In this document: positions 9,855 through 21,075 of the stretch, piece by piece | How positions within the stretch are numbered: the first letter of the stretch is position 1 | Layout: each line of letters opens with the position of its first letter | Source of the DNA: Agaricus subrufescens | Lineage: Eukaryota > Basidiomycota > Agaricomycetes > Agaricales > Agaricaceae | Reading direction: 5' to 3' | NCBI GenBank assembly: GCA_029945375.1 | Contig: JAQOTE010000017.1 | Span: 151,283-215,282, forward strand | DNA length: 64,000 bases | Program-made: the position numbers and the translations under genes | The notes under the pieces: model-generated | Seen by the model: only the letters and a program-made list of their open reading frames with translations | Told to the model about the DNA's origin: nothing | Databases searched by the model: none

Positions 9855-11183
9855 TTTTTTTTTTTTGTAATCAATGGGACCTCCCGGTCGACCTTTATTC
9901 ACAGTAGCTCTCGAATACAAATGGATCGTAAGTACCATACTACTACGAAATGGCTGCCATAACGCGTTGCCTTATAGGGGCCCCCAGACCCATGCCTCTT
10001 CAGCCTAAGGCTAGGAGGGAAAGAAACGTATCCGCGCGACTAGGTCAAGCGCTCGAAGAATAATCGCTTTTTTTGTACACCTACATTTTCTATCTTTTCA
10101 ATCGCGAGGTCGCAGTTGGGCGAGCGCAATGCTCAAGCCCTAGCGTAATGGTGGACCCGCGTGCAGTGAGTGAGGGACTACGGAGCCACATTCCACCCAA
10201 GACACGAGCCCGGAAAGCCAGCAAAGTAGCCAGCGGTTGCGCCAACAAAAGTCAACGCAGATGGTGTAGGCCGCAAAAGGCGTAACCTACGGGGATACCC
10301 TTGGGAGGGCGGTGGACGCCGCTTTGTCGGAAAGCGGCAGAACGATAATGCGCAGAGGCGGGAGAGAGCGTCAAAGGCGATAGAAACGCCTGGAACAAAA
10401 TGAGGGAGCCGGCTTCTAGAGTTGCTGGGGCCGGAAAAAGACAGGGAGAAGTCGCCAAGGGGGGGATATAGAGCGAACTTCAAATGATGGGCCAGTAGAC
10501 CCGGAGTGTGAGTCACGTCACCGAAGTAACGCAACACGCGGTGCCAGCCAAAAATAGCCGGCCAATGGAGGCCAGACCCAGGGTAAGGTCCGACCGCGTG
10601 GAGGAGGAGTGGCCGCGCAAGTACGCAGCAAAGTGGTGGCCGCCAACTAGTGACGGTCGTAGAGGGAGATTGAGCGACGCGATGTCGCTGGAAAATGGTG
10701 CACGGTGGGAGGGTCTCTTGTAGACACCGCAGCCCAGTGCGGAAGGGAATCGGACCACCCGATGAGGAGGGGCGGCAAGTCTTGGACGCGGTCGTATCCG
10801 ACGTCCGTTGAGGGAAGGGAGTGTGGGCGCTGTGAGCGGCGCCAACGCGGTGGTGTCCGGAGGGTGGTTGCCAGTCCAGACGAGGGGGTGCGCCCGCTGA
10901 AGAGACGAGCGCGAGGGTGGGACGAGGTGATCTCGTCCCGAGGGTCGAATGGTAGGGGGAGTAATATACCCCCAGTCCAACGACGGTGGCCAGTGCGACA
11001 TCCAGCGATGGCACAAACACCAGCCGTGCCATTCAACGTGAGCTCTGGGATTTCAGCAGGGAGTAAAACCCCGCCTACTCAGCTCCTCGTCCGATTTCGC
11101 CAGGGAGTGGCACCCCAGCTACTAAGGCGGACGCCCCACCTGTCCCAAAAGGGAAGGTGGTGGTTAGAGGTCAAGAAGGGAAT
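9855..11183 (-). mobile_element. Non-coding 1.3 kb poly(A) retroelement (copy 1)
   Basis: The T tract at 9855-9866 is its poly(A) tail. Next to it are the tail word GTAATCAATGGG and the 3' motif GGCTGCCATAACGCGT (9952-9967). The 5' end (GGTGGTTAGAGGTCAAGAAGG, read on the plus strand) matches half-LINE 5' ends. A second copy of the same size occurs at 56680-61162. Frames of up to 284 codons exist on the minus strand but are not preserved between the two copies and resemble nothing, so I treat it as non-coding. It is a SINE- or deletion-derivative-like passenger of the local LINE machinery. No clean target duplication is visible here. Confidence 0.8.
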
Positions 11184-13899
11184 GCCATTCGCTTGGCTGA
11201 TAATTCAGTTGTTTACTCTGCTGGGGTGGGGTCTGTGGTCTTTGAGCCAGTTTTGAGCGGAAAAGTGGCTAGAGCGGTCGAGTTTACTAGGGTTTTACAT
11301 GTTCCTGCACTCCGCAGTAATCTGCTGTCTTGTCTATACCTTGCACAGCACAAGAACTATCACAATTTCTGCTCGTTCTGTGGCGCTACTGCTGCAAGGG
11401 GACGACGCTTTTCACGGCCACCATCCATCCTAACAACTCTGCTGAGCTAGATGGCTCAACTCTGACCTCGGAGGCCGCTTTTTCAGTCTCTACACTTCCC
11501 TGTGACCTCTCCCTATGGCATCGTCGCTTTATTCACCACAATTATGCTGATGTGAGGTCTATGGTCAACAAGGAGCTTGTTACAGGCCTTAAAATCGACT
11601 CTAAAGCGTCCCCTGACCCCATATGTGAGCCCTGCCTTGCTGGCAAGATGCATTCACTTCCTTTCCCCTCCTCTACCAGCCATAATCAATCCCCACTCGA
11701 GCTGGTGCACTCAGACCTTCACGGACTGCTCCCAGTCGCTTCCCACTCAGGCTACAAGTACTGGATCACGTTTATAGACGATGCAACGCGTTTCCGGGCT
11801 GTATATCTGCTGAAAAGCAAGTCAGAGGCCTTTGAAGCGTTCAAAATCTACAAATCTTGGGCTGAAAACCAACTAGGAGTGAAAATGCACGCTCTACAGG
11901 ACGATAAAGGCGGTGAATACATGTCTAAAGCCTTCCTAGCCTTCACGGAGCAGTGTGGCATCGATAGGAGGCATTCTACTCGCAACAGGCCTCAGCAGAA
12001 TGGTCTAGCTGAAAGGGCTAACAGAACTATGGGTGAAAGGATCACAGCCATGCTCTCTGAGTCGAAATTGCCCCCGAGTTTCTGGGGTGAATGCATCTCT
12101 TCTATGGTGCATGTGTGGAATAGGCTTCCTACATCGTCTCTCCCTGGTTCTAAACCCTTCCAAGTGTTCTACAAGTGAAAACCCGACGTCTCCCACCTCC
12201 GAGTATGGGGGTGCACTGCCTATGTGCATATACAGTGAGATAAACAGAATTCTCTTCAGCCTCACTATGAAAAATGCGTTTTCATAGGCTATCCTACTGG
12301 CTACAAGGGCTGGAAGTTCTATAACCCAGTAACCAAGCATTCAATCATCTCTGAAAGGGCTGAATTCGATGAAAGGTACTTTCCTGGCACTTCTAGAGCT
12401 CAACTCGATGCTGTTCCTTCATTTGCTGGCCCTCCCAGCTCACCCGAAACTCCTATCGCTTCAGAGCGCTCTCCAGTGCTCCCCTCATCGCATTTCGACT
12501 TCCCACCTCTCCAGGATGAAGGGGGTGGTATCTGGCCTCTCCCTGCACCGTCTCCGGCGCCTAGTACGACTCCTGCAAGTGATATTCCTCCTGAAGAGCC
12601 TAAAACACTTCAAAATGCTCCTGAAGCTCCTGTGATCGCTCCTGCATCTCCTGTGCTCGCTCCTGCCTCTCCTGTCGCTCCCTCACCACCTAGAACACCT
12701 CCACAACCTCCTGCACCGCTCCCTGTCACTCCTCCGACTGCTCCTGTGCCTGCTGAGCCCCCACGAGTCCCTAGGCGCACCAATCGAGTTAGACGACCTC
12801 CTGGTGAGTGGTGGAGGGTCAAAAACATTGACCTACCTGGAGACAACCCAGAACTAGAAGAGGAGGCTGCTTTTTTGGTTGACAGTGACTTCTGTGATGT
12901 AGAGTTTGCTGGAGCAGTTTCTAATGCAGATCCTCGCTCCTACAGGCTGGCTATGCAGTCCCCTGATCGCTCTCACTGGCAGGACGCTTGTAACACCGAG
13001 ATTTTCAATCTGGAGGCCAACAGGACCTGGGAACTTGTTGATTTGCCTCCTGGAAAGAAGGTAGTCAACTCTGGATGGGTATTCAAGGTTAAAAGGCATG
13101 CCGACGGCTCAATTGAGCGCTATAGGGCTCGCCTTGTTGCTAAGGGCTTCTCACAGCGTCCTGGCTTCGATTACACTGAGGTTTTTGCTCCTACATTCCG
13201 CCCTGCCTCCCTGCGCCTCATTGTAGCCTTAGCTGCAAGAGAAGGCTTCAAAATGCGCTCCGTTGACATCTCTTCTGCCTTTACCTATGGGGAACTCGAA
13301 GAGGAGATCTACATGAGACAACCAGAAGGCTACCACACTGGGGGACCTAATATGGTCTTCAGGCTCCGAAAATCGCTCTATGGCCTTAAGCAGGCTGCCA
13401 GACAATGGAGCAAGAAGCTCAGAAGTGTCCTAGAGGGTATTGGCTACTCCAGACTTTGCTCCGACAACTCTATCTACATTTATTCCAAGGGAGACATCAA
13501 GGTCATAGTGCCTGTCTTCATTGATGATATAACTCTGGTGTCTAAAAGCAATTCTGCTGTCTCTGCTGCTGTCTCTGAGCTGTCTAGCCACTTCAAACTG
13601 CGAGATCTCGGGTCTACCACTCTGCTACTGGGTATTCAGGTGAAGCAGGACCATTCTAAGCGCACTATTTCGCTCTCACAAGAGCACTACATCAAGGAGC
13701 TGCTAGAACGATTCCATATGGATGATTCCAACTCCCTTTCCACCCCACTTGCACCTGGCTCTGAGCTCTCCGACATTGTGCCCTCTCTCGAGGAGCAAGC
13801 TGAGATGAAGTCAGTTCCTTATCTCTCTGCTGTAGGTGCCCTGCAGTATCTGGCCACCATGACTCGTCCCGACATTGCCTATGCGACATTGCCTATGCA
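11184..13899 (+). pseudogene. Ty1/copia element E, continued (protease end, integrase, reverse transcriptase)
   Basis: The polyprotein resumes at RLADNSVVYSAG. A small deletion and frameshift at about 11355-11400 damages the linker. The integrase zinc finger and core (HRRF, CEPC, HSDLHG, DDKGGEYM, GLAERANRTMGE) are readable at 11500-12170. A TGA at 12176-12178 replaces CGA in FYKRKPDV. The proline-rich hinge and RT run from 12476 to about 13885, with DISSAFTYG, YGLKQAARQWSKKL and the catalytic FIDDITL. It ends in a 14-bp tandem duplication (13871-13898) at the poly(T) of half-LINE 4. RNase H and the 3' LTR are missing. Confidence 0.9.
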
Positions 13900-15234
13900 G
13901 TTTTTTTTTTTTTTTTTTTTTTATAATCAATGGCACCTCTCGGTGGACCTTCTATTAGACTAGCTATACGACATCCGGTTAGATACTCTGGGCTTACTAG
14001 ACTAATATGGATGCCATAACGCGTATCCATTGGTGCGGGCCCCCAGACCACTACAAAATCGAACACTTACATGTGGAGGGAAGGAAACGTATCCGCGCGA
14101 CGAGGTCAAGCGCTCGAAGAACCCAAACACACAAATGCACATAACAAAATGAAAAGAAAATGGTGAAGCAGATCCTACCCCAGACCGTGACGAACCGAAG
14201 CTCAAGTCAACATCCCCAGGGGTCTCCACCCCGTATACACCGGCCTCCGACCAGCGGTTCCCAAAGCAGACGAAAAGAGCAAAGGGGAGATGGTGGGCGC
14301 GCTTGCTGCAGCTCCCAAAAGCGACCATGACAGCCTCTTACTTCTTCGATGGGAACTGGCGTCGGATCCAGTCCCGGTCGAAGCGATTGTCCCAGAACGG
14401 ACAGGTCTTGTCCGTGGTGGAGTGCGTGGTCTTGCTCTTCTTGGCAGCGGAGCAATTCGCGCAGTGGCGGTCGTCGGGATTCCTCTTCATCGCGATCGCG
14501 GCCTGAATGTGGGACTCCGCAGAGTGCGGTCCTGCGCAGTGAGGGCATCGGATACCTTTTGATCGGCAAACCTCAGCGTGGTGGCCCCAACGCTGGCAAC
14601 GAGTGCACAGCGCAGAGCCAGGCCGGGGTGCAGCGCCCCGGATTTGACAGTTCCGCCCGCCTATGAGGATGTGCTTACCAATGTAGTCACGGGCCGTACG
14701 GCCCGAGATGGAGTCAGAGATATCGAGCCATGCGACACAAGTGTCAGCATGGCGTGACGTCCTCATAAAGCGGACGGCATGCTTGAGGTGACGTGACAGG
14801 GCGTGACCTACTGGGGAGTTGTGCATAGCAGTGGTAAAAGCATCACGTTGCGCGTGGATCCAGGTGGCAGGGGGGGCCGGAACGAGTGGTACGTCGATTA
14901 TCTTCAAGTACGACGTGGAGGAGGGTGTGGTGGCCTGGAGCGGGACGAGGCCATTTGGGTCGACGAGGCGGCGGACATGCCTAAGAACGCACGCAGACTC
15001 CGGGTGGGACAGAACTCAGGACGCGGCTATGAAAATGCCGGTTGCCGTGTCCGAGGAAGATTCGAGAACGACCTCAGCCTTGAGGTCGTCCTTGAGGTGG
15101 CGATTACACTCCCGAAGAACCTCGGGTGTGATATTATTAGCTCGGATGCTAGATCCGGCCGGGGGAGTGATATGGACGCCTCGCCTTGAGACGCCGTGAG
15201 TTGTATGCTTGCCCTTGCGCGCCGGGGCACGCTT
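13900..15234 (-). mobile_element. Half-LINE 4, 5' end cut by KDZ1
   Basis: The T tract (13900-13921) is the poly(A) tail on the minus strand. The 3' motif GGATGCCATAACGCGT lies near 14005-14020. ORF1 C-terminal coding sequence occupies 14338 to about 15230. The element is cut by the left end of KDZ1, and its 5' remainder is not on the far side of KDZ1. It inserted into the RT of copia E. Confidence 0.85.
14338..15232 (-). pseudogene. ORF1 C-terminal half of half-LINE 4
   Basis: Reads from APARKGKHTTHG through the central RRM-like stretch (TSYLKIIDVPLVPAPPATW, VRFMRTSRHADTCVAWLDI, IGKH) to three Cys/His clusters (CTRCQRWGHHAEVC, CPHC...H...H, CANC...CPFW) and stops at 14338-14340. One TGA at 15016-15018 stands where the intact copy has CGA (ASRVLS). 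Apart from that the frame is continuous. The N-terminus was removed by KDZ1. Confidence 0.82.
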
Positions 15235-15250
15235 GACTCGTGGCTGCTCT

Positions 15251-17140
15251 CGTTATCATAACTTATTGGCTATATCCAATTGAAGAATTTTCATTATATC
15301 CAATGAACGACTGCAACTTACGGTTATGATATATCCAGTCTATGTTTTCATTATTCCGCTGTTTTTGAGATTGGAGGTTTCATAATATGCCAGTCCAATA
15401 TATTATCAATACTATACTTATACACTGGCAATATCATTCTTGGTTTATACTACTATTGTTAAATCTGACTGGATGTTTCATTCTAGTCAGTTGGCAATCT
15501 CATTCTACTGGTTCTTGGGTGATATTGCATTTTCATTACTATGTCTAGAGATTTTCATTTTGTTTTTCATTATTATATCAGCGGATATTTCATAAAATCC
15601 TGTGATTGGTGTTTCTACATTTGGTAGTAGCTTTCATACCCCAATTGTTTTCATTCTATATAATGGGCAGTTTCATTGCTGAACTTCACATTTTCATTGT
15701 TGTGACTAAGAATTTTCATTAGAAACATTGGGCATTTTCATTATTATACCATGGAGATATTATTGCCAGGTATTGGCATTTTCATACCTGCCTGTGTACA
15801 TTCTCATTTCCACTTATTGGGGTTTTCATTGTATGCAATTGATAGTTTCAATCTTATACAAGGGCAGTTTCAATGCTCCACTTTGGTATTTTTATTCTTG
15901 TCTGGGGTTTTCATTATATCCAATTGATAGTTTCAATCTTGTGCAATAGCAATTTCATTGCTGAATTTTGGCATTTTCATTATTGTGACTTGGAGTTTTC
16001 ATTAGAAAACTTTGGCATTTTCATTATTACCCCATGGAGGTATTATTGCTAGCTATTGGCATTTTCATACCTACCTGTGCACATTCTCATTTCCACTTGT
16101 TGGGATTTTCATTGTATACAATTGATAGTTTCAACCTTATACAATGGCAATTTCATTGTTGTACTTTGGGATTTTTATTCTTATGGTCTGGGGTTTTCAT
16201 TATTGCACCATGGGTGTTTCATTCCCAACAATTGGTGTTTTCATATTTACCTTGTTGGAATTTTCATTGCATGCAATTGATAGTTTCAATCTTATTCAAT
16301 AGCAGTTTCATTGCTTACTTTGGCATTTATTCTTGTGGTCTAGGGTTTTCATTATTGCACTATGGATGTTTCATTCCCAACAATTGGTGTTTTCATATTT
16401 ACCTTTTTGGAATTTTCATTGCATGCAATTGATAGTTTCAATCTCATTCAATGGCAGTTTCATTGCTGCACTTTGGCATTTTTATTCTTGTGGTCTGGGG
16501 GTTTTCATTATTGCACTATGGATGTTTCATTCCCAACAATTGGTGTTTTCATATTTACCTTGTTGGAATTTTCATGCATGCAATTGATAGTTCAATCTTA
16601 TTCAATGGCAGTTTCATTGCTGCACTTTGGCATTTTATTCTTGTGGTCTGGGGTTTTCATTATTGTACCACATGTTTCATTCCCAACAATTGGTGTTTTC
16701 ATATTTACCTTGTTGGAATTTTCATTGCATGCAATTGATAGTTTCAATCTTATTCAATGGCAGTTTCATTACTGCACTTTGGCATTTTTATTCTTGTGGT
16801 CTGGGGTTTTCATTATTGCACTATGGGTGTTTCATTCCCAACAATTGGTGTTTTCATATTTTACCTTGTTGGAATTTTCATTGCATGCAATTGATAGTTT
16901 CAACCTATTCAAGGGCAGTTTCATTGCTGCACTTGGCATTTTTATTCTTGTGGTCTGGGGTTTCATTATTGCACTATGGATGTTTCATTCCCAACAATTG
17001 GTGTTTTCATATTTACCTTGTTGGAATTTTCATTGCATGCAATTGATAGTTTCAATCTTATTCAATGGCAGTTTCATTGTTGCATCCTGAAGGTTTCATT
17101 ATCATGCATTGGCATTTTCATTAGAGCTACTTGCATCCAT
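15251..17140 (+). repeat. KDZ1 left subterminal array of TTTTCATT words
   Basis: About 1.9 kb, AT-rich. Spaced TTTCATT/TTTTCATT words recur every 20-35 bp, all in one orientation. From about 16110 they are organised into a higher-order unit of about 154 bp: copies of GCATGCAATTGATAG start at 16269, 16421, 16576, 16727, 16883 and 17035. The outer part (15251-16100) has more diverged units. The array at 27600-29335 is the same sequence reversed. It is probably the transposase-binding zone; that is inference. Confidence 0.9.
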
Positions 17141-17209
17141 ATCATCTATACTACTACTAATAGATGTTATGTTGAACATATCATAAGCTAGATAGATATT
17201 CCTCATCCT

Positions 17210-20200
17210 TTATTTAGGAAGAGAGTTGAGAATCCTTACAAGAACCCAATTAACATCACCCAAAATAACCTCTAACTCTGACATCAAAGCTGGTGTCACA
17301 GCATGATGTGCCCACCATGCCAATGCTATGATAATAATAAAAAAGCCATTTGGGCCTGAACGTCTTAGAGAAGACCAATCAACATTCTCAGAAATATCCT
17401 GAGTCAATTGACCATCCTCTAGCACACGTTCAGATGGCTGAAGTAACTTCCACCACTTACAAAATGCCACCTTATAGTCACTAATGATAATTTTGGGAAT
17501 AATTGCCAGTTTGCGAGCATTTTTGATCCAGATCCCCACTTGGGGTGGCCGCCCTGCACAATTGAGGTTCTAGGATTCTTAGATCAATGAATAATACCTC
17601 AAAAAAAAGACACTTACTCTCCCTCTACTACAAATGACTTCTAGTTGAAGCCAATTCTCCACAAGTGCTGACCAGAATTGGGAGCCACTGCCCACAGTCT
17701 TGAAAAACTGTTTAGCATCACAAGCAAATGAAGGAAGTGAATTAACACATTCATCAGGAACTGAAGTAGTAATTGTTGAGATCAATCCTAACTTTGAAAT
17801 GGAATGCAAACCTTTGCCATGGATACTAATCATGGGATCAGCAGTAGTCACAGCTGTCCCATCCATCGGATCATCCCGAGATTCAGCAGGAGAAATGTGG
17901 TCTTCATTCGAAGTTAGAGGATATATTGTAATACCTTTTAACGGACATACCTTCGGTAGAATCCTTAGATGGTCCTTTAGCCACGTCCTCAGACATTACT
18001 CTAGCAGCCTCACCGGGGTCAGATGGAGGTGTAAGAGTAGCTATGCTACCTGTCAGACCACCCAGAAGTTGTGCAGGAGGTGCAAACGGGAGTGATGGAC
18101 CATCATCTGTAAGTACATATAGTGTAGATATAATGAACGTAGGAATGGGGGACAATAATTTAACGTACCATTGGCCAAGCCCTCAGACGACACTCTTACA
18201 GTCTCACCAGGGGCAGACGGAGGCATAAAATCTATTACACCATCCAGCGGACCATCTTGCACTTGCGCAGATGTGGGTGACAGTGATACACCGCCCTCTG
18301 CATGTACATGTGTTATAGATACGACGAATGCAGTGGGAGACAATTGATTGACGTACCTTTGGCCATGCCCAGAGATGACACTCTCACAACCTCATTGAGG
18401 TCAGATGGAAGCATGAGATCCGTTGCGCCATCCAGCGAACCATCTTGCACTTGTGCAGATGGGGGTGTGGGTGATATGCCGCCTTCTGTAACTATGTGTG
18501 TTTTAGATATGACGAACGCAGGAATGAAGGACCACCAAGTAAGGTACCTTTGGCTGTGTTCTCAGATGACAATCTGGCAGCCTCACCGGGGTCAGATTGA
18601 GGCGTCAGAGTAATTGTGCCGCCCATCAAAACATCCTGAAGTTGCGCAGGAGATGGAGATGTGCGCATGAGTGACGTGGCATCTTCTGTAAGCCCGCACG
18701 TTGTAGCTGACGTGGACGGGGGTGCGGTGTTGCCTTCTGTAACCGTAGACGGTGCACCTAAGCCTCCTGCGACGCCTTCGCTGTCGTTCTGTGCCGTGGT
18801 CCCATCAGAAGTAGACCTATAATAAAATTTCGAGTCAGCGAGACAATTACAATGCGTGCTCCAAAACTTACCGAAGTTTATACCTCTTCATGGGCCGCTC
18901 ATCCCCAGAGCCAGAAGGGACCTCATCAGGGCTTGAAAACATCAGCCAAGCCTGACGCTTCAGTATAAACCAAAATCACGCACCTCAATTTGTTCCCTCC
19001 CTTCTCAGCTCCCTTCTTCCTCTTCATAGTCTTGATTTCCTTCTTTTCATTCGCCATCACGTCCTTCATTGATGGAATGCCCATCGAGGTAAAGATTTGC
19101 TTGATCTCGGCAATGTTTGCCTCTCTCTGGAGCTCGTACTCAGAAAGCGGAGGGGGCATTTGCTTGCCAGAGCGAGCCACCGGCTGCTTCTTCTTTGGCG
19201 AAGGATCGTGGCTTTGCACATTGCTGTCACAGGACGGAGCTGGGTCTGGAGGTGCGGAGGTAGGAGAAGCAACAGAGTCATGGCGTGAGAAGTTGGCTGA
19301 TACAATCTGATCAGCATTATCATGTTGGATATAACTATGACTTACGATATGCTGCGCGGATGAACTTGTCCCAACGCTGGGCTTGTTCCTGGTACAGCTC
19401 TTTGCCAAGATAAGTCTCAAAATCCAATTCGGACTCCTCGGCATCGCCGTTCACTCTATCAGAAAAAGCGGTGAGTGTTCGCAGGCCTATGCAACACGAA
19501 GTTTACTTACATCAACGACCTAAGCATCCCATCGCGGTGGTCGGGGCCACCAGCTAAAATAGTGAAAACCCATCCTGTCTTTTTGTGCAGAGACTTGACA
19601 CAAGACGAAAGGGTGTTCACTAGCAAAGCGATATTCCTAGCAGTAAAGGTGAGTTCAAACTTCTGAGACACGTGTCAACACTCACTTCTGTTGCCCTTCT
19701 TCATCGGTATCCTCATCTGGGTCAACTTTCTTAGCTTGGCGTTCATTACGGACGCGCTCCTTGACCTCCTCCGTCTCCTTATCAAACTCTTGTTGAACCA
19801 CCTCATTGGAAACTTTCATCCTTTCTTGCTTCGTCAACTTCGTCTTTTCACCCCCGCTGGACTCGAGGAATTTTGCGTAGGCCACCTCAACAAGAGCCTT
19901 CAACTTGGGCTCCCAGTAAAGGCTGTGGTAGACCTGGTAGACCGAAGGAAGTCTGGCCTTCCTGCGAAGCTCGATTGTCTGTCGAGATGTTGATTCCCGG
20001 GTGTTGTTGTAGAACCACGCCCTCAGTCGCTGTATAAAGTGTGTTAGACAGAACACGGTGAGTTCATGATGTTCTTACTGTGCCCATTGCCGCGCGTTTG
20101 GATGCCAGGGCCTTCACTTTGTCACCCTCGTGATCGCGTAGTTCCTCCTCGCCCAGTTTGTTGAGGTCGAATTCTTCCATAAACTCGATGGCCACGCGCG

Positions 20201-20306
20201 CCTTGAATTGCCTGGTAGTGCCATCGGATTGGGCTTTCACCCAGCTAGCATGGCGTGCTTCGAGCCATTCACGTTGTGCAGGAGTAGTCCACTGAGCGCG
20301 TGTCAT
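17210..20306 (-). CDS. KDZ1 companion gene (multi-exon, unknown function)
   Basis: A spliced gene transcribed away from the transposase. Exon 1 is 20306-20079 (MTRAQWTTPAQREWLEAR, 228 nt). Exon 2 is 20029-19686 (RLRAWFYNNTRES..., 344 nt, ending in a KE-rich coiled segment). Exon 3 is 19636-19511 (KTGWVFTILAGGPDHRDG). Then come an exon with YQEQAQRWDKFIRAAYR, an exon with a basic stretch (SEYELQREANIAEIKQ, then a Lys-rich nuclear-signal-like run, about 19300-18987), four repeated small exons (about 17945-18700), an exon near 17930-17618, and the last exon 17569-17210. The last exon carries KWWKLLQP, VDWSSL, GPNGFF, ALAWWAH and DVNW. All parts align in order with 36258-39617 of KDZ2. I recognise it as a recurrent unnamed basidiomycete family and know no function. 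No TET/JBP or other enzyme motif is seen. Confidence 0.75.
17940..18700 (-). repeat. Tandem repeated exons inside the KDZ1 companion gene
   Basis: Four units of about 185-200 bp lie near 17945, 18170, 18355 and 18545. Each contains an open block flanked on the minus strand by an AG acceptor (after TTACAG or similar) and a GTAC/GTACG donor, separated by introns of about 50-60 nt. The encoded peptides repeat SAQVQDGxLDG, then LMPPS and E-x-VRVSS. The repeat unit therefore includes exon plus intron, so copy number can change without breaking the frame. Confidence 0.75.
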
Positions 20307-20529
20307 GGTTATTGAAAAAGCCTAGGAAAAATGAAAATATCGACGAGGGTACGTATCTCCATTTACAGGTTACCCGTGCCGTGTTGAATATAAGAGGTAT
20401 AGACAATTTTACAACATCAAATGCTGAGCTGCGGGTTTGTCTTTTTTGTTGTATGACTTCTTGTGGCCATGAACGACGCTAGCGAAACAGTCTCAGTGGT
20501 TGCCCAAGGCTCGCTCAATCGAATTGTCC

Positions 20530-20785
20530 ACCTCTGCCTTCTGGTTTTCAAGAACACGCGCGAGGCCTCCCACGACATTCTGGAACATAAAGGACACGCG
20601 CGACGCCTCCCATAACATTCTGCAACATCAAGGACATGCGCGCTGCGTTCTCGTTTTCAAGAACACGCACGAGGCCTCCCACGACATTCTGCAGCATAAA
20701 GGACAAGTGCGAAGCCTCCTACAACATTGTGCAACATCGAGTACACGCGCGAGGGCCCCCCACAACATTCTGTAGCATCCTGACT
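20530..20785. repeat. Minisatellite of about 45 bp
   Basis: Five or six imperfect units share a core AACACGCGCGAGGCCTCCC, followed by CGACATTCTGNARCAT and AAAGGACA. It lies upstream of the companion gene start. Confidence 0.75.
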
Positions 20786-21075
20786 TACGCGATCGAAAGT
20801 GAAGGAAAACTCACAGATGGTCTCGTCAACTTGCGCTCTTGCGCCCAATGGCGCCAGCGAGAGTGCTGTGGTGCCTTCATCAAATACTCCCATACATCTG
20901 CATTGGCACGTATAAAAGTCCTTTTGCTACGAATCGTCATCTTGTCGATAGTACAATTGTAACGTCACATGGATATAAAAAAAAATGGATCTTACGATCT
21001 CGCTTGAGTGATCATCACGTGTGTAAGGGCGGGTTGAATCCGGGGAATAAATAGATTAGCCGAGAATCGGGCAGG

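Noticed and set aside
10178..11036. Minus-strand frames of 129-284 codons in the non-coding retroelement
   Set aside because: The second copy (60162-61162) does not preserve the same frame; only shorter, shifted frames exist there. Composition reflects a GC-rich non-coding core.
15728..17191. Several overlapping long open frames in the KDZ1 left array (and 27615-28855 on the minus strand)
   Set aside because: They are open in more than one frame at once, because the 154-bp repeat happens to lack stops. The peptides are just the repeat translated. No start context, splice pattern or domain supports a protein.
17210..20306. TET/JBP dioxygenase cargo, known from some basidiomycete KDZ elements
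   Set aside because: I looked for an HxD...H dioxygenase signature in the companion genes of both elements and found none. Domain landmarks match a different, unnamed family.
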